Source: Rufibacter hautae (GTDB taxonomy: Bacteria; Bacteroidota; Bacteroidia; Cytophagales; Hymenobacteraceae). Taken from it: a stretch of DNA of 64,000 bases. Shown piece by piece: positions 17,482-26,886 of this stretch. The translations under genes and the position numbers were made by a program. How positions within the stretch are numbered: position 1 is the first letter of the stretch; each line of letters opens with the position of its first letter. The notes under the pieces were generated by a model, which was not told the origin of the DNA, searched no databases, and worked only from the letters and a program-made list of their open reading frames with translations. Where the stretch lies: the NCBI RefSeq assembly GCF_008271695.1, contig NZ_VKKY01000001.1, forward strand, positions 372,001-436,000. Reading direction: 5' to 3'.

Positions 17482-18867
17482 CTACAACCCGTACTTATCA
17501 ATCAAATACACCAAAGCCGCCATGGAGGCGCCGCCAAGTTCCAGTTCGCGGCGGTTTACTTTGTCGAAGGTGTCGTTGGCGGTGTGGTGGATGTCAAAGT
17601 AGCGCTGGGAATCTGGCCGGAACCCGATGAGGGCCACGCGGTCATCCTTGAGCGGACCGATATCGGCGCCGCCGCCTTCGCGGTCAATGTCGTGCAGGCC
17701 GTAGGGAGCAAGCAGTTGTCTCCAGGCGAAGGCTTTCTGGTAAGCAACCTCAGTAGTGGTGGCAATTCCGAAGCCGCGAGGCGTGAATCCGCCGGCATCT
17801 GACTCAATGGCGGCAATGTGTTTCTCGCCCTGCTTTTTGGCGACCTCGGCGTACTTGGTGCCACCGCGCAGGCCGTTTTCCTCGTTCATGTACATCACCG
17901 CCCTGATGGTGCGCTTGGGTTTGTAGCCCATGGCGCGCATCAGGCGCAAGACTTCCATAGACTGGACGCAACCGGTGCCGTCATCGTGGGCACCCTCTCC
18001 TATGTCCCAGCTATCCAGGTGGCCGCCTACCACAATAATCTCGTCGGGTTTCTCGGTGCCTTTAATCTCACCAATGACGTTGTAGCTGAGCACATCGGGC
18101 AGCCACTGCGGGTTTATGCGCAGGTGAAACTGCAGTTTCTGGTCTTCTTTCAGCAATTTGGCCAATAAATCGGCGCCTTTGGTGCTGATGGCCACGGCTG
18201 GGATTCTAGGAGCATCCTCGGCGTAGCGAAGACCGCCGGTATGCGGGAAATCATCGTTGTTGGAGGCCATGGAGCGTACCACCACGCCTACTGCGCCCAG
18301 TCGCCCGGCCTCGGATGGTCCGCTGGAGCGTTGGTCTACGGCGCCGCGGTAGGCATGCCCCGTAATGATGTGGGTTTGGTCGAAGCCGCGGTTGAAGAAC
18401 ACGATCTTGCCCTGCACCTTTTTCTTGCCCAGTTTCTTCAGCTCGTCCAGGCTGTTGACTTCTATAACCTCAGCGGTGAGTCCGGTAGCAGGCGTTGCCA
18501 CTGAGCCGCCCAGGGCCAGCACGTTGACCTCGCGGGTGGGCGTAATTTTGGAGTTCACGATGGCCGCGTATTCTTTCTCGCCCCGTACCCAGTGCGGCAC
18601 CATTACTTCCTGCAGATACACCCGGTCCAGCCCCATTTTTTCCATTTCCTGGCGGGCCCACTCCACGGCGGCCGCGGCCTGCGGAGAGCCGCTCAGGCGG
18701 GCGCCAATGCGGCTGGTGAGGTAGCGCAGTTGGTCATAACTCTGTCCCTGGGTAAGCGCCACATCGTAAATCTTGCGGATGTGCAGGGAATCCTGGTTCT
18801 GGGCACCGGCTGCCAACGGCAGACTGAGGGCCGCCGCCAGGGTAATCTGTTTGAGAAAGCGAAGCAT
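17482..18867 (-). CDS. M28 family zinc aminopeptidase, secreted
   Basis: A 461-residue exopeptidase with signal peptide 'LAAALSLPLAAGAQ', a protease-associated (PA) domain in the first half, and an M28 catalytic domain. Metal and catalytic residues are visible as 'VGGHLDSWDIGEGAHDDGTG' (His and bridging Asp), 'NEENGLRGG' (catalytic Glu), 'IESDAGGF' (Asp) and 'IHHTANDTFD' (last His). It is predicted to release N-terminal residues from peptides in the periplasm or outside the cell. Single-gene unit. Confidence 0.93.
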   Translation of the reverse strand: MLRFLKQITLAAALSLPLAAGAQNQDSLHIRKIYDVALTQGQSYDQLRYLTSRIGARLSGSPQAAAAVEWARQEMEKMGLDRVYLQEVMVPHWVRGEKEYAAIVNSKITPTREVNVLALGGSVATPATGLTAEVIEVNSLDELKKLGKKKVQGKIVFFNRGFDQTHIITGHAYRGAVDQRSSGPSEAGRLGAVGVVVRSMASNNDDFPHTGGLRYAEDAPRIPAVAISTKGADLLAKLLKEDQKLQFHLRINPQWLPDVLSYNVIGEIKGTEKPDEIIVVGGHLDSWDIGEGAHDDGTGCVQSMEVLRLMRAMGYKPKRTIRAVMYMNEENGLRGGTKYAEVAKKQGEKHIAAIESDAGGFTPRGFGIATTTEVAYQKAFAWRQLLAPYGLHDIDREGGGADIGPLKDDRVALIGFRPDSQRYFDIHHTANDTFDKVNRRELELGGASMAALVYLIDKYGL

Positions 18868-18975
18868 GTTGGTTCGTTTGTTTGGGATAGGTTCTGAGCC
18901 GCGATTTACAACGCAGCCCGCAGAAACCGAAATAGTGCGCCGATTTTTTGAGAGCGTGTTTGGCTGCTAGCAGGG

Positions 18976-19971
18976 CTATTTGGTTTCAAGGATCTTTTTC
19001 AAATCTGCCGCGGAAACGGTAAGCAGGCCAACCGGGGGGAGACGCTCGGTGAGGGTGCGCCAGTTAGCATCGGCTTTGAAAACGGGCTCCAGGATTTTGA
19101 TGGCCTCGTCTACTTTTCCGGTGTTGGCCAGCGTGATCCCGTGCCAGTACTGCATTTCCAGGTTGTTGGGCTGCAGTTGCTCGGCAGCGCTGTATTCTTT
19201 CATGGCCAGCGCCATGTCGTTTTTCTCCACGGCCAGGTCGCCGTTGTTCATGTGCTCATAGGCGCGCTGCACGGTAAGCAGGCGGCGCAGTTCCCGTAAG
19301 GGCAGTTCGTGGTCATCTACCCGCAGGTCCACCAACCGTTCGTTCCAGGGTTCTTTTTTGCTTTTGCCGGGTACCACCAACAGCGCCGCCGATTGTCTTC
19401 CCCTGATGTCCCCGCCCTGGGCTTCGGCGGCGTCCAGCACAGCCAGCATCCGCTCGGCCAACGGCAGGTGTGAGTTCTGCTCAAAGGCCTTGGCCATGGC
19501 CGGCCACACGGTCTCGTTCAGCATCATGTTGGCTTGTACCGAGAAGTCTTTGCCGGTGATGTGCCCGGCGTAGGTAATGCATTTCTTACCGGTATGGGTG
19601 GCCACGCCGCCTTTCGCATCCAGGATGGCTACTTGGCGCACCTCGCGGCCCGGATCATTGGCGAGCAAGAGCTTCAGGGTTTCCTCCGCGGTTTTGCCTT
19701 GTTTCATCAAAGCTAGTCCGCGCAGCCCGAAGGATTTGTTCGTGAACGATTGGGTAGCTACCACGCCCACCCCGGCTTCGCCCCAACTCACAGACGTGCC
19801 TACTGAGAACCAGTGGCTTTGCACGGCAACGGCCATCTCGCCGGTTTTTGGGTCGCGGGCCACAATGGAATAGGTGTGCGCCAGTGGTTCCTGCGGTTTA
19901 TAGACCTGGGCCGCGGCTGGCTGGGTCAATGCCAGGGCGCCTAGCCCTAGTAGTATCAAAAGCTTTTTCAT
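18976..19971 (-). CDS. DUF1028 protein with C-terminal TPR-like region
   Basis: A 331-residue secreted protein: signal peptide 'LGALALTQPAAAQ', a DUF1028 domain ('HTYSIVARDPKTGEMAVAVQ', 'GVGVVATQSFTN', 'YAGHITGKDFSVQANMM') and a C-terminal helical repeat region ('EYSAAEQLQPNNLEMQYWHG', 'GKVDEAIKILEPVFK') typical of TPR. DUF1028 has an Ntn-hydrolase-like fold in structure databases and often occurs with peptidases or nylon-hydrolase-like enzymes, but no activity is established. Divergent from the BNR protein; converges on nothing. Confidence 0.88.
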   Translation of the reverse strand: MKKLLILLGLGALALTQPAAAQVYKPQEPLAHTYSIVARDPKTGEMAVAVQSHWFSVGTSVSWGEAGVGVVATQSFTNKSFGLRGLALMKQGKTAEETLKLLLANDPGREVRQVAILDAKGGVATHTGKKCITYAGHITGKDFSVQANMMLNETVWPAMAKAFEQNSHLPLAERMLAVLDAAEAQGGDIRGRQSAALLVVPGKSKKEPWNERLVDLRVDDHELPLRELRRLLTVQRAYEHMNNGDLAVEKNDMALAMKEYSAAEQLQPNNLEMQYWHGITLANTGKVDEAIKILEPVFKADANWRTLTERLPPVGLLTVSAADLKKILETK

Positions 19972-20140
19972 GTGGTCTTATCTGGTGATTTGCCCCGTAA
20001 GTTACGCAAAATTGGCCTCTTTCCGGTGGTACTGCTTCGCCGGATAAAACCTTGGTTCCTGCCGGCTACTCCTTTTTCACCGGCACTGCCTAAATCGCCA
20101 AACCTTCAAAAATTTACAGGTTGGCACTTTTATCTAATCT

Positions 20141-20178
20141 CGTTTAGGGGCTGTTTTTGTAGGAACAGGGCATAAACG
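20141..20178. repeat. Dispersed palindrome copy in divergent gap
   Basis: Outer arms CGTTTA (20141-20146) and TAAACG (20173-20178) around a GGGGCTGTTTT...GAACAGGGC core. It sits between the divergent DUF1028 and BNR genes, so here it is not at any gene end. Confidence 0.6.
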
Positions 20179-20264
20179 GGCTCATTTTTGTACGGCTTCC
20201 AAACCTGCGCTTAGTTCCTTACATTTAGAGGCACAAACCAACCTACACAAACTACTTCCCCTTT

Positions 20265-23200
20265 ATGATTAAACATTTACCCAAGCTCTTCTTCCTGTCT
20301 TTGCTGGCCCTGGGGCAGGCGCAGGCGCAAAAATTGCCCATGGCGCAGTTCAACCAGATGAAGGCACGCAGCATTGGCCCGGGCGTGATGAGCGGCCGGG
20401 TGACGGCCATTGACGCGGTGGTGAGTAACCCCGATATTATGTACGTGGGCGCGGCCTCGGGTGGCGTCTGGAAAAGCGAGAACGGCGGCACCACCTTCAC
20501 CCCGGTCTTTGACGAGCAGCCCAACATCAACATCGGGTCTATTGCGGTGCAGCAGAGCAACCCCAGCGTGGTGTGGGTGGGTACCGGCGAGGGCAATCCG
20601 CGCAACTCGGTGAACATGGGCAACGGCATCTACAAAAGCATTGATGGTGGCCGTACCTGGAAACACATGGGCTTGGACAAGACCTTCAACATCCACCGCA
20701 TTATCATTGACCCTTCCAACCCAGACGTGGTGTACGCGGGCGTGATTGGTTTGCCTTTCGGCGATCACCCGGAGCGCGGCTTGTACAAGACCACCAACGG
20801 CGGCCAGAGCTGGGAGCGCGTGCTGTTCACGAATGAGAAATCGGGCGTGGCCGAGATGTTTATGGATGCCAGCAATCCGAATAAGTTGGTAGTGGCCATG
20901 TGGGAACACCGCCGCACGGGCTGGGACTTTAAATCGGGAGGCCCCGGATCTGGATTATACATCACTTATGACGGAGGGAAGACCTGGCGCAAGAAAGGTG
21001 CCGCAGATGGGTTGCCGGCCGGTGATTTCGGGCGTTTGGGGCTGGCGCAGAGCCGCAGCATGCCCAGCCGCATCTACGCCATGGTAGAGGCCACCAAAAA
21101 CGGGCTGTACCGCTCAGACGATGGCGGCGAGAAATGGACCAAGGTGACCGAGGATCCTTCCATCGTGACCAACCGCGCATTCTACTTCAACGAGATCTAC
21201 GTGGACCCCAAGAACGAAAACCGCATTTACATGCTCTACCAACCGGTGTCGGTGAGCGAAGACGGCGGCAAGACGTTCAACGTGACCGCTTCCATGGATG
21301 CCGTACACGCCGACCACCAAGCCTTCTGGATTCATCCGGAGAACCCGAACTTGATTCTGGACGGGAACGACGGCGGTCTGGCCATCAGCCGAGACCGGGG
21401 CAAGACCTGGAGTTTCCCCGAGGTGCTTCCGCTGGGGCAGTTTTACCACGTGAACGTAGACAATGCCGTGCCTTACAACGTGTATGGCGGCTTGCAGGAC
21501 AACGGCTCCTGGACGGGTCCGGCGTACACGTTCACCCGCGGCGGCCTGCGCAATTATTATTGGTTATCGGTGCAAGGCGGAGACGGCTTTGACGTGGTAC
21601 CAGATCCGGAGGATCCAAACTTCGGGTACGCGATGTCACAGGGCGGCAGCCTGGCCCGGTACGACAAAACCACTGGCCGCTCTTACATTGCCAAGCCCAC
21701 CGCGCCTGACCTCAAAACCAAACTGCGCTTTAACTGGAACGCAGCCATCGCGCTGGACCCGTTCAACAAAGGCGGCATTTTCTACGCGAGCCAGTTCCTG
21801 CACCAGTCTGCCGATAAAGGCCTAACCTGGAAAACCATCTCGCCAGATCTTACCCGCAACAACCCCGCGCAACAGAAACAGATAGAGAGTGGTGGCCTTA
21901 GTCTGGACATCACCTCCGCCGAGAACCACAACACCATTCTCACCATCGCGCCTAGCACGCTTCAACAAGGCGTGATTTGGATAGGTACCGATGACGGCCA
22001 CGTGCAGCTCACCCGCGACGGCGGCAAAACCTGGTCGAACCTGCGCGACCGCCTGCCCGGTTTACCCGCCGAGGCCTGGATTCCGCAGATCACCGCTTCG
22101 CGCCACCGCGCAGGCGAGGCCTTTGTGGTGGCCAACCATTACCGTTTCGGGAAGGATTTCAGCGCCTACGTGTACCGCACGGTAGACTTCGGAAAAACTT
22201 GGACCCGCCTGGTAGATGATAAGAAAGTACGCGGCTACGCCCTTGCCTTTTTGCAGGATCCTACGCAACCCAACCTGATGTTCACCGGCACTGAGCACGG
22301 CCTGTGGGTGAGCATCAACGAGGGCAAAGACTGGACCCAGTGGACCCAAGGTTTGCCATCCGTGCCGGTCATGGACCTAGCCATTCAGGAGCGGGAGGCG
22401 GATCTGGTCATCGGGACCTTTGGCCGCGCTTTGTATGTGCTGGATAACATCAAACCCTTGCGCCAGTTAGCCGCTGATAATGGGAAAACGCTGCAAAAAC
22501 CGTTTGCCGTGTTTGAACCGTCAGAAGCTTACCTCGCTTCCTATGCCACGGCCCCCGGCTACGGCTCCGAGGCCGACAACCTGTACCAGGCTCCCAACAA
22601 GCCCACTGGCGCTACGGTCACTTTTTACATCAAACCCAAAGCCACTACGCCAGCCCCGGCCAGTGGTAAAAAGCCGGCACCTAAAAAGAAAAAGGCTGCC
22701 ACCGAGCTGAACAAAGAAACCGGTGAGCGCATGGCCACTTCCCTGCCCGCCCGTGACAGCGCCTCGGTGCCGGCCGTGGCCCACGTGAAGGCAGATTCCT
22801 TGCAGCTCCGCATCTTTGACGCAGACAACAAACTCATCAGGACCCTGCGCCAAAAGCCAGACTCCACTTTAGGGTTCCAGCGGATGAACTGGAACCTGAC
22901 CGAGCGCGGAATTCGGCAACCAAGCGGTGGACGTGGCCAGCGGGGTGGCAGCGGAGAGCCATCGGGCAATCCTGTGCTACCCGGCACGTACAAACTAGTG
23001 ATGCAATACGCGGGCAGCAAAGACTCTACTTTCTTGACCGTGAAGCCAGACCCGCGTTTCCCGTTCCAGAAGGAGAACGTGATGGCCCGCCGGCAATTGG
23101 GCGAGCGCCTGAACAAGCAGACGCAGCAACTGAACGAGGTGCTGGACCGCCTGCAGGAAGCCTCTGAGGCCACCGAGGCCATCAATACCCAACTGAAACT

Positions 23201-23555
23201 CGCCAGCGGCAAAGAGAAAGCCGAGTTGCAGCGCAGCACCAAAGCCATGCAGGATTCCATCAAGTCTTACCGCGACATGATCCAGGGGCAGGGCCTCACC
23301 CGCCAGGGCTACGGCCGTCCGGCCCAGCTCACGGCGGTGTCCAAACTGCAGGAAGCGCGCTCTTACGTGAACGGTCGCACTGAGCCCATCACCCAAACCG
23401 AGACCCAACTGGTAGAGCAGTCAGAAACCCTCACCCAGGAAGCCGTAGGCAAGGTCAACACCTTCTTCTCCACGGTTTGGGCCGGTTACAAGCAGAAAGT
23501 CCAGTCGGCGGCGCTCAGCGTCTTCAAGGACAAAGACAGCAAAGTGGTGCTTTAA
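20265..23555 (+). CDS. Large secreted BNR/Asp-box propeller protein (VPS10-sortilin-like)
   Basis: A 1096-residue protein with signal peptide 'FFLSLLALGQAQAQ'. Eleven Asp-box motifs of the S-x-D-x-G-x-T-W type are visible (for example 'SENGGTTF', 'SIDGGRTW', 'TYDGGKTW', 'TRDGGKTW', 'SINEGKDW'), building one or two large beta propellers as in VPS10/sortilin and xyloglucanase-like proteins. After about residue 790 comes a Lys/Ala/Pro linker, a FlgD-Ig-like domain ('LQLRIFDADNKLIRTL'), and a coiled-coil tail (about 950-1060). Often annotated as glycosyl hydrolase, but sialidase catalytic residues are not apparent; binding or scaffolding is equally likely. Confidence 0.88.
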   Translation: MIKHLPKLFFLSLLALGQAQAQKLPMAQFNQMKARSIGPGVMSGRVTAIDAVVSNPDIMYVGAASGGVWKSENGGTTFTPVFDEQPNINIGSIAVQQSNPSVVWVGTGEGNPRNSVNMGNGIYKSIDGGRTWKHMGLDKTFNIHRIIIDPSNPDVVYAGVIGLPFGDHPERGLYKTTNGGQSWERVLFTNEKSGVAEMFMDASNPNKLVVAMWEHRRTGWDFKSGGPGSGLYITYDGGKTWRKKGAADGLPAGDFGRLGLAQSRSMPSRIYAMVEATKNGLYRSDDGGEKWTKVTEDPSIVTNRAFYFNEIYVDPKNENRIYMLYQPVSVSEDGGKTFNVTASMDAVHADHQAFWIHPENPNLILDGNDGGLAISRDRGKTWSFPEVLPLGQFYHVNVDNAVPYNVYGGLQDNGSWTGPAYTFTRGGLRNYYWLSVQGGDGFDVVPDPEDPNFGYAMSQGGSLARYDKTTGRSYIAKPTAPDLKTKLRFNWNAAIALDPFNKGGIFYASQFLHQSADKGLTWKTISPDLTRNNPAQQKQIESGGLSLDITSAENHNTILTIAPSTLQQGVIWIGTDDGHVQLTRDGGKTWSNLRDRLPGLPAEAWIPQITASRHRAGEAFVVANHYRFGKDFSAYVYRTVDFGKTWTRLVDDKKVRGYALAFLQDPTQPNLMFTGTEHGLWVSINEGKDWTQWTQGLPSVPVMDLAIQEREADLVIGTFGRALYVLDNIKPLRQLAADNGKTLQKPFAVFEPSEAYLASYATAPGYGSEADNLYQAPNKPTGATVTFYIKPKATTPAPASGKKPAPKKKKAATELNKETGERMATSLPARDSASVPAVAHVKADSLQLRIFDADNKLIRTLRQKPDSTLGFQRMNWNLTERGIRQPSGGRGQRGGSGEPSGNPVLPGTYKLVMQYAGSKDSTFLTVKPDPRFPFQKENVMARRQLGERLNKQTQQLNEVLDRLQEASEATEAINTQLKLASGKEKAELQRSTKAMQDSIKSYRDMIQGQGLTRQGYGRPAQLTAVSKLQEARSYVNGRTEPITQTETQLVEQSETLTQEAVGKVNTFFSTVWAGYKQKVQSAALSVFKDKDSKVVL

Positions 23556-23580
23556 ACCTATTTTCTAAAAAATGACCTTA

Positions 23581-23615
23581 AAAAGCCCCGCTGTTTCCGG
23601 CAGCGGGGCTTTTTT
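23581..23615 (+). terminator. Intrinsic terminator of the BNR gene
   Basis: Perfect 13-bp stem (23581-23593 with 23601-23613), 7-nt loop, then a T run. 26 nt after the stop codon. Confidence 0.9.
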
Positions 23616-23784
23616 GTAGCCCAGGGCTTTCGCATCAGGCCAATCTGAAGGAGGTTCTTTTCCTGAGAAATGCCGCTGTCAAGTTCTCTATCGCCCTGCA
23701 GGGCTCCTAAATTTAACACACCAGAAAAGCGGTTAAAAGCTGTTTTTCTGTATATTGACTCAAGATCATTCTTCCACCTACGCC

Positions 23785-25173
23785 ATGAAAATAACCGCCG
23801 CCGCCGAACTTCAAGACCTGGCCATTTTCAGGCAAGTCCCTTTAGAGCAACTCTCCTGGCTGCTGGAGCACGGCCACTTACAGGAGCTTCTGCCCGGACA
23901 GACACTTTTTGAGAAGGGAGACCCCGCTGAGAATATGTACGTGGTGCTGGAAGGTCAGGTAGACGTGCAGTTGGTGGAAAGCGGGAGACTGCAACAAGTA
24001 TTCTCGTTCCATAAAGGGGAAATCACCGGCGTGATGCCGCTTTCCAGGCTAACCCATACCAAAGGCCAGGGCGTAGCAACCAAGCCTACGCTGCTGCTGG
24101 TGCTGCACAAAAGCAACTTCCTGGAACTGGAGCGGAACAACCCCGATTTGCTGCAGGTGCTGGTGAGCATCATGACGGATCGGGTGCGGGATTTCACCCA
24201 GATGCAGCAGTTCAACGAGAAACTCATGGCGTTAGGTAAGTTATCGGCGGGCTTGGCCCACGAACTCAACAACCCTTCTGCCGCCATCGTGCGGAGCTCC
24301 GCCGAGTTGCTGCGCATCCACCACAACGTTCCGCAGAAATTCAAGCGCGTGATGATGATGCACCTGAGCCCCGCCCAGGTAGACCAGGTGGTGGAATTCA
24401 CCTTCGCCAAAATTCAGAACTGCAAGCTGAGCAACCATTCCATGCTGGAAAGAAGCCGCCAGGAAGACGAGTTGCTGGAATGGCTGGAAGACCGCCAGCT
24501 AGAAAACACCTATGCCCTGGCCGATACTTTTGTGGAGACGGGCCTGGGCCTGGAGGACCTGGACCACGTGGAAAAAATCCTGGAAGGCCAAAACCTGAGC
24601 GAGGTGCTGGAATGGGTGGCCAACGCCCTCAGCACCGAGCGCGTGATCAATGACATCCAGGTGGCCTCGCAGCGGATTTTTGAGCTGGTGAGCGCCGTGA
24701 AAACCTACTCGCACATGGACCAGTCGCAAGCCAAGCAGCAGGTTCCCTTACCCGCCGGCATCCAGAGCACCTTAACCATGCTGGGCCACAAATTAAAGGA
24801 AAAGCGCATCCAGGTGCAGGAAACCTATGCCCCCAATTTACCGGCCGTCTCGGTGTATCCCGGTGAGCTGAACCAGGTCTGGACCAACCTGCTAGACAAT
24901 GCCATTGACGCCGCCCCAGACCAGGGAACCATTGCCATCAAGGCCTGGCCAGAAGGGACTAAAGTCAAGGTGAGCATCACTGATAACGGCACCGGTATTC
25001 CCCAGGAAGCCATGAGCCGCATCTTTGATCCGTTTTTCACCACCAAGCCCGTAGGCAAAGGCAGCGGCCTGGGGCTGGACATCGTGCGGAAGATCATCCA
25101 GCACCATGATGCTGAGATCTTTGTGGAATCGGTTCCTAGCCAAACCACCTTCACCGTGCAACTGCCGCTGTGA
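23785..25173 (+). CDS. Cyclic-nucleotide-binding sensor histidine kinase
   Basis: A 462-residue soluble kinase with no membrane segment. An N-terminal cNMP-binding/CRP-like beta-barrel (about 8-125, 'ILRQVPL..LPGQTLFEKGDPAENMYVVLEGQVDV' pattern seen in pieces) is followed by a helical linker, a HisKA site with His159 in 'LSAGLAHELNNPSAA', and a C-terminal HATPase with 'LLDNAIDAAP', 'ITDNGTGIP' and 'GKGSGLGLDIVRKI'. The ATG at 23785 is preferred over upstream codons because the barrel starts directly after it. It is 37 nt upstream of the receiver-flavoprotein, its evident partner. The barrel's ligand (cNMP, redox or none) is unknown. Confidence 0.92.
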   Translation: MKITAAAELQDLAIFRQVPLEQLSWLLEHGHLQELLPGQTLFEKGDPAENMYVVLEGQVDVQLVESGRLQQVFSFHKGEITGVMPLSRLTHTKGQGVATKPTLLLVLHKSNFLELERNNPDLLQVLVSIMTDRVRDFTQMQQFNEKLMALGKLSAGLAHELNNPSAAIVRSSAELLRIHHNVPQKFKRVMMMHLSPAQVDQVVEFTFAKIQNCKLSNHSMLERSRQEDELLEWLEDRQLENTYALADTFVETGLGLEDLDHVEKILEGQNLSEVLEWVANALSTERVINDIQVASQRIFELVSAVKTYSHMDQSQAKQQVPLPAGIQSTLTMLGHKLKEKRIQVQETYAPNLPAVSVYPGELNQVWTNLLDNAIDAAPDQGTIAIKAWPEGTKVKVSITDNGTGIPQEAMSRIFDPFFTTKPVGKGSGLGLDIVRKIIQHHDAEIFVESVPSQTTFTVQLPL

Positions 25174-25210
25174 GGCCCTCCGTTTTACCTCTTCTTTTGA
25201 GAAATCACCC

Positions 25211-26872
25211 ATGAAACAACCCATTATTTTTGCGTTAGACGATGACACCCAGGTGCTCAAGGCCCTGGTGCGGGACATCCGGCAACAGTTCCGGAAAGAC
25301 TACAAAGTCCTGAGCACCACCTCGGCCCTGGAAGCATTGGAAAGCCTGAAAACGCTTAAAAACCAAAGCGAGACCATTGCCCTGTTTGTCTGTGACCAGC
25401 GCATGCCCGAGATGCCCGGCGTGGATTTCATGGAGCAGGCCATTAAAATATACCCAGATGCCAAACGGGTGCTCTTAACCGCGTATTCAGACACCGAGGC
25501 CGCCATCAAAGCCATTAACGCGGTAGGCCTCAACTACTATCTTCTCAAGCCTTGGGACCCGCCCGAAGAGCGGCTTTACCCGGTGTTGCAGGATTTGCTG
25601 GATGAATGGCAGGCCACCTTTATACCGGAGTACATTGGCCTGCGGGTCATCGGGAACCAGTGGTCCCCTAAATCGCACCACCTCAAGGATTTTCTGGGTG
25701 CCAACCTGTTCCCTTTCCAATGGCTGAACGTGGACGAGCAGAACCAGGCCATGGAGCTGTTGCGCCTGAACAACCTGAATGAGAGCCAACTGCCCGTGGT
25801 GTTCTTTGAAGACGGTTCCTTTCTCTGCCAACCGGAGATTCCGTCCATCGCGCAGAAACTGGGCCTGAAATCCAACGCCATCAATCCCTTGTATGACGTG
25901 GTCTTGATTGGGGCCGGCCCGGCCGGATTGGCGGGCGCGGTGTATGGGGCCTCGGAAGGCCTGCGCACCTTGCTCATTGACAAACGCGCCCCTGGCGGAC
26001 AGGCGGGCAGCAGTTCCCGCATCGAGAATTACCTGGGTTTCCCCAATGGGCTCAGCGGCAGCGACCTGGCGCACCGTGCCATTGCGCAGGCCACCCGCCT
26101 GGGTACCGAGTTCCTTTCGCCGCAGGAAGTGGTGGAAATCAGGTTGCAGGATCAATACAAGATTCTGCGCCTAGCCAACGGTAGCGAGATCAGCAGCCGG
26201 AGCATTATCATTACCACGGGCGTGGACTACCGGAAATTGGAGGCCCCGGGCATAGAAGAATTCACGGGGGCTGGGGTGTATTACGGTGCCGCCATGACCG
26301 AAGCGCATGCGTTCAAGGACAAACAGGTCTACATTGTAGGAGGCGGCAACTCGGCGGGCCAAGCGGCCATGCACCTGTCCAAGTACGCGGCCCAGGTGTA
26401 CATCATCATCCGGAAGCCCGACCTAAGCAGCACCATGTCGCAGTACCTGATCACCCAGATCCAGGGAACACCCAACATCCAGCTCCTGCCGTTCACCCAG
26501 GTAACGGAGGCCCACGGCGACCAACGGCTTACCCACTTGGTGTTGAGCAACGACCAGGAGACCTTATCCCGGACCGTACTCGCCGATGCCCTGTTCATCT
26601 TCATCGGGGCCAAACCTTACACTGACTGGATCAAGCTGGACATCATCAAGAACTCCAAAGGCTGCGTGGAAACCGGCCGCGATCTGCAGAAGTACCCACT
26701 CTTCCAGAAAACCTGGAAACTGCCCCGCGACCCGTACCTGCTGGAGACCTGCGTGCCGGGTATTTTTGCCGCCGGCGATGTTAGAGCTGGTGCCATGAAT
26801 CGCGTGGCCTCTGCGGTAGGCGAAGGCGCCATGGCCATCAAATACGTGCACGAATACCTCGCTGAAACCTAA
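25211..26872 (+). CDS. Response regulator fused to glutaredoxin-like and thioredoxin-reductase-like flavoprotein
   Basis: A 553-residue fusion. Residues 1-125 are a receiver (acidic DDD at 10-12, phospho-acceptor Asp62 in 'FVCDQRMPEMPG', Lys113 in 'LLKPWD'). Residues about 142-218 have a glutaredoxin fold, but the CxxC position reads W151-SPKS-H. Residues 225-553 are a pyridine-nucleotide-disulfide reductase fold with FAD motif 'GAGPAG' (234-239), NAD(P) motif 'GGGNSAGQ' (377-384) and a C-terminal FAD motif 'FAAGDVRAG'. The TrxR catalytic CATC position reads 'VYYGAAM', so both thiol centres are absent. Start at ATG 25211. It is followed 14 nt later by a UBP zinc finger gene. Probably a phosphorylation-gated flavoenzyme of unknown electron acceptor. 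Confidence 0.9.
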   Translation: MKQPIIFALDDDTQVLKALVRDIRQQFRKDYKVLSTTSALEALESLKTLKNQSETIALFVCDQRMPEMPGVDFMEQAIKIYPDAKRVLLTAYSDTEAAIKAINAVGLNYYLLKPWDPPEERLYPVLQDLLDEWQATFIPEYIGLRVIGNQWSPKSHHLKDFLGANLFPFQWLNVDEQNQAMELLRLNNLNESQLPVVFFEDGSFLCQPEIPSIAQKLGLKSNAINPLYDVVLIGAGPAGLAGAVYGASEGLRTLLIDKRAPGGQAGSSSRIENYLGFPNGLSGSDLAHRAIAQATRLGTEFLSPQEVVEIRLQDQYKILRLANGSEISSRSIIITTGVDYRKLEAPGIEEFTGAGVYYGAAMTEAHAFKDKQVYIVGGGNSAGQAAMHLSKYAAQVYIIIRKPDLSSTMSQYLITQIQGTPNIQLLPFTQVTEAHGDQRLTHLVLSNDQETLSRTVLADALFIFIGAKPYTDWIKLDIIKNSKGCVETGRDLQKYPLFQKTWKLPRDPYLLETCVPGIFAAGDVRAGAMNRVASAVGEGAMAIKYVHEYLAET

Positions 26873-26886
26873 GATCTACTCTACAT

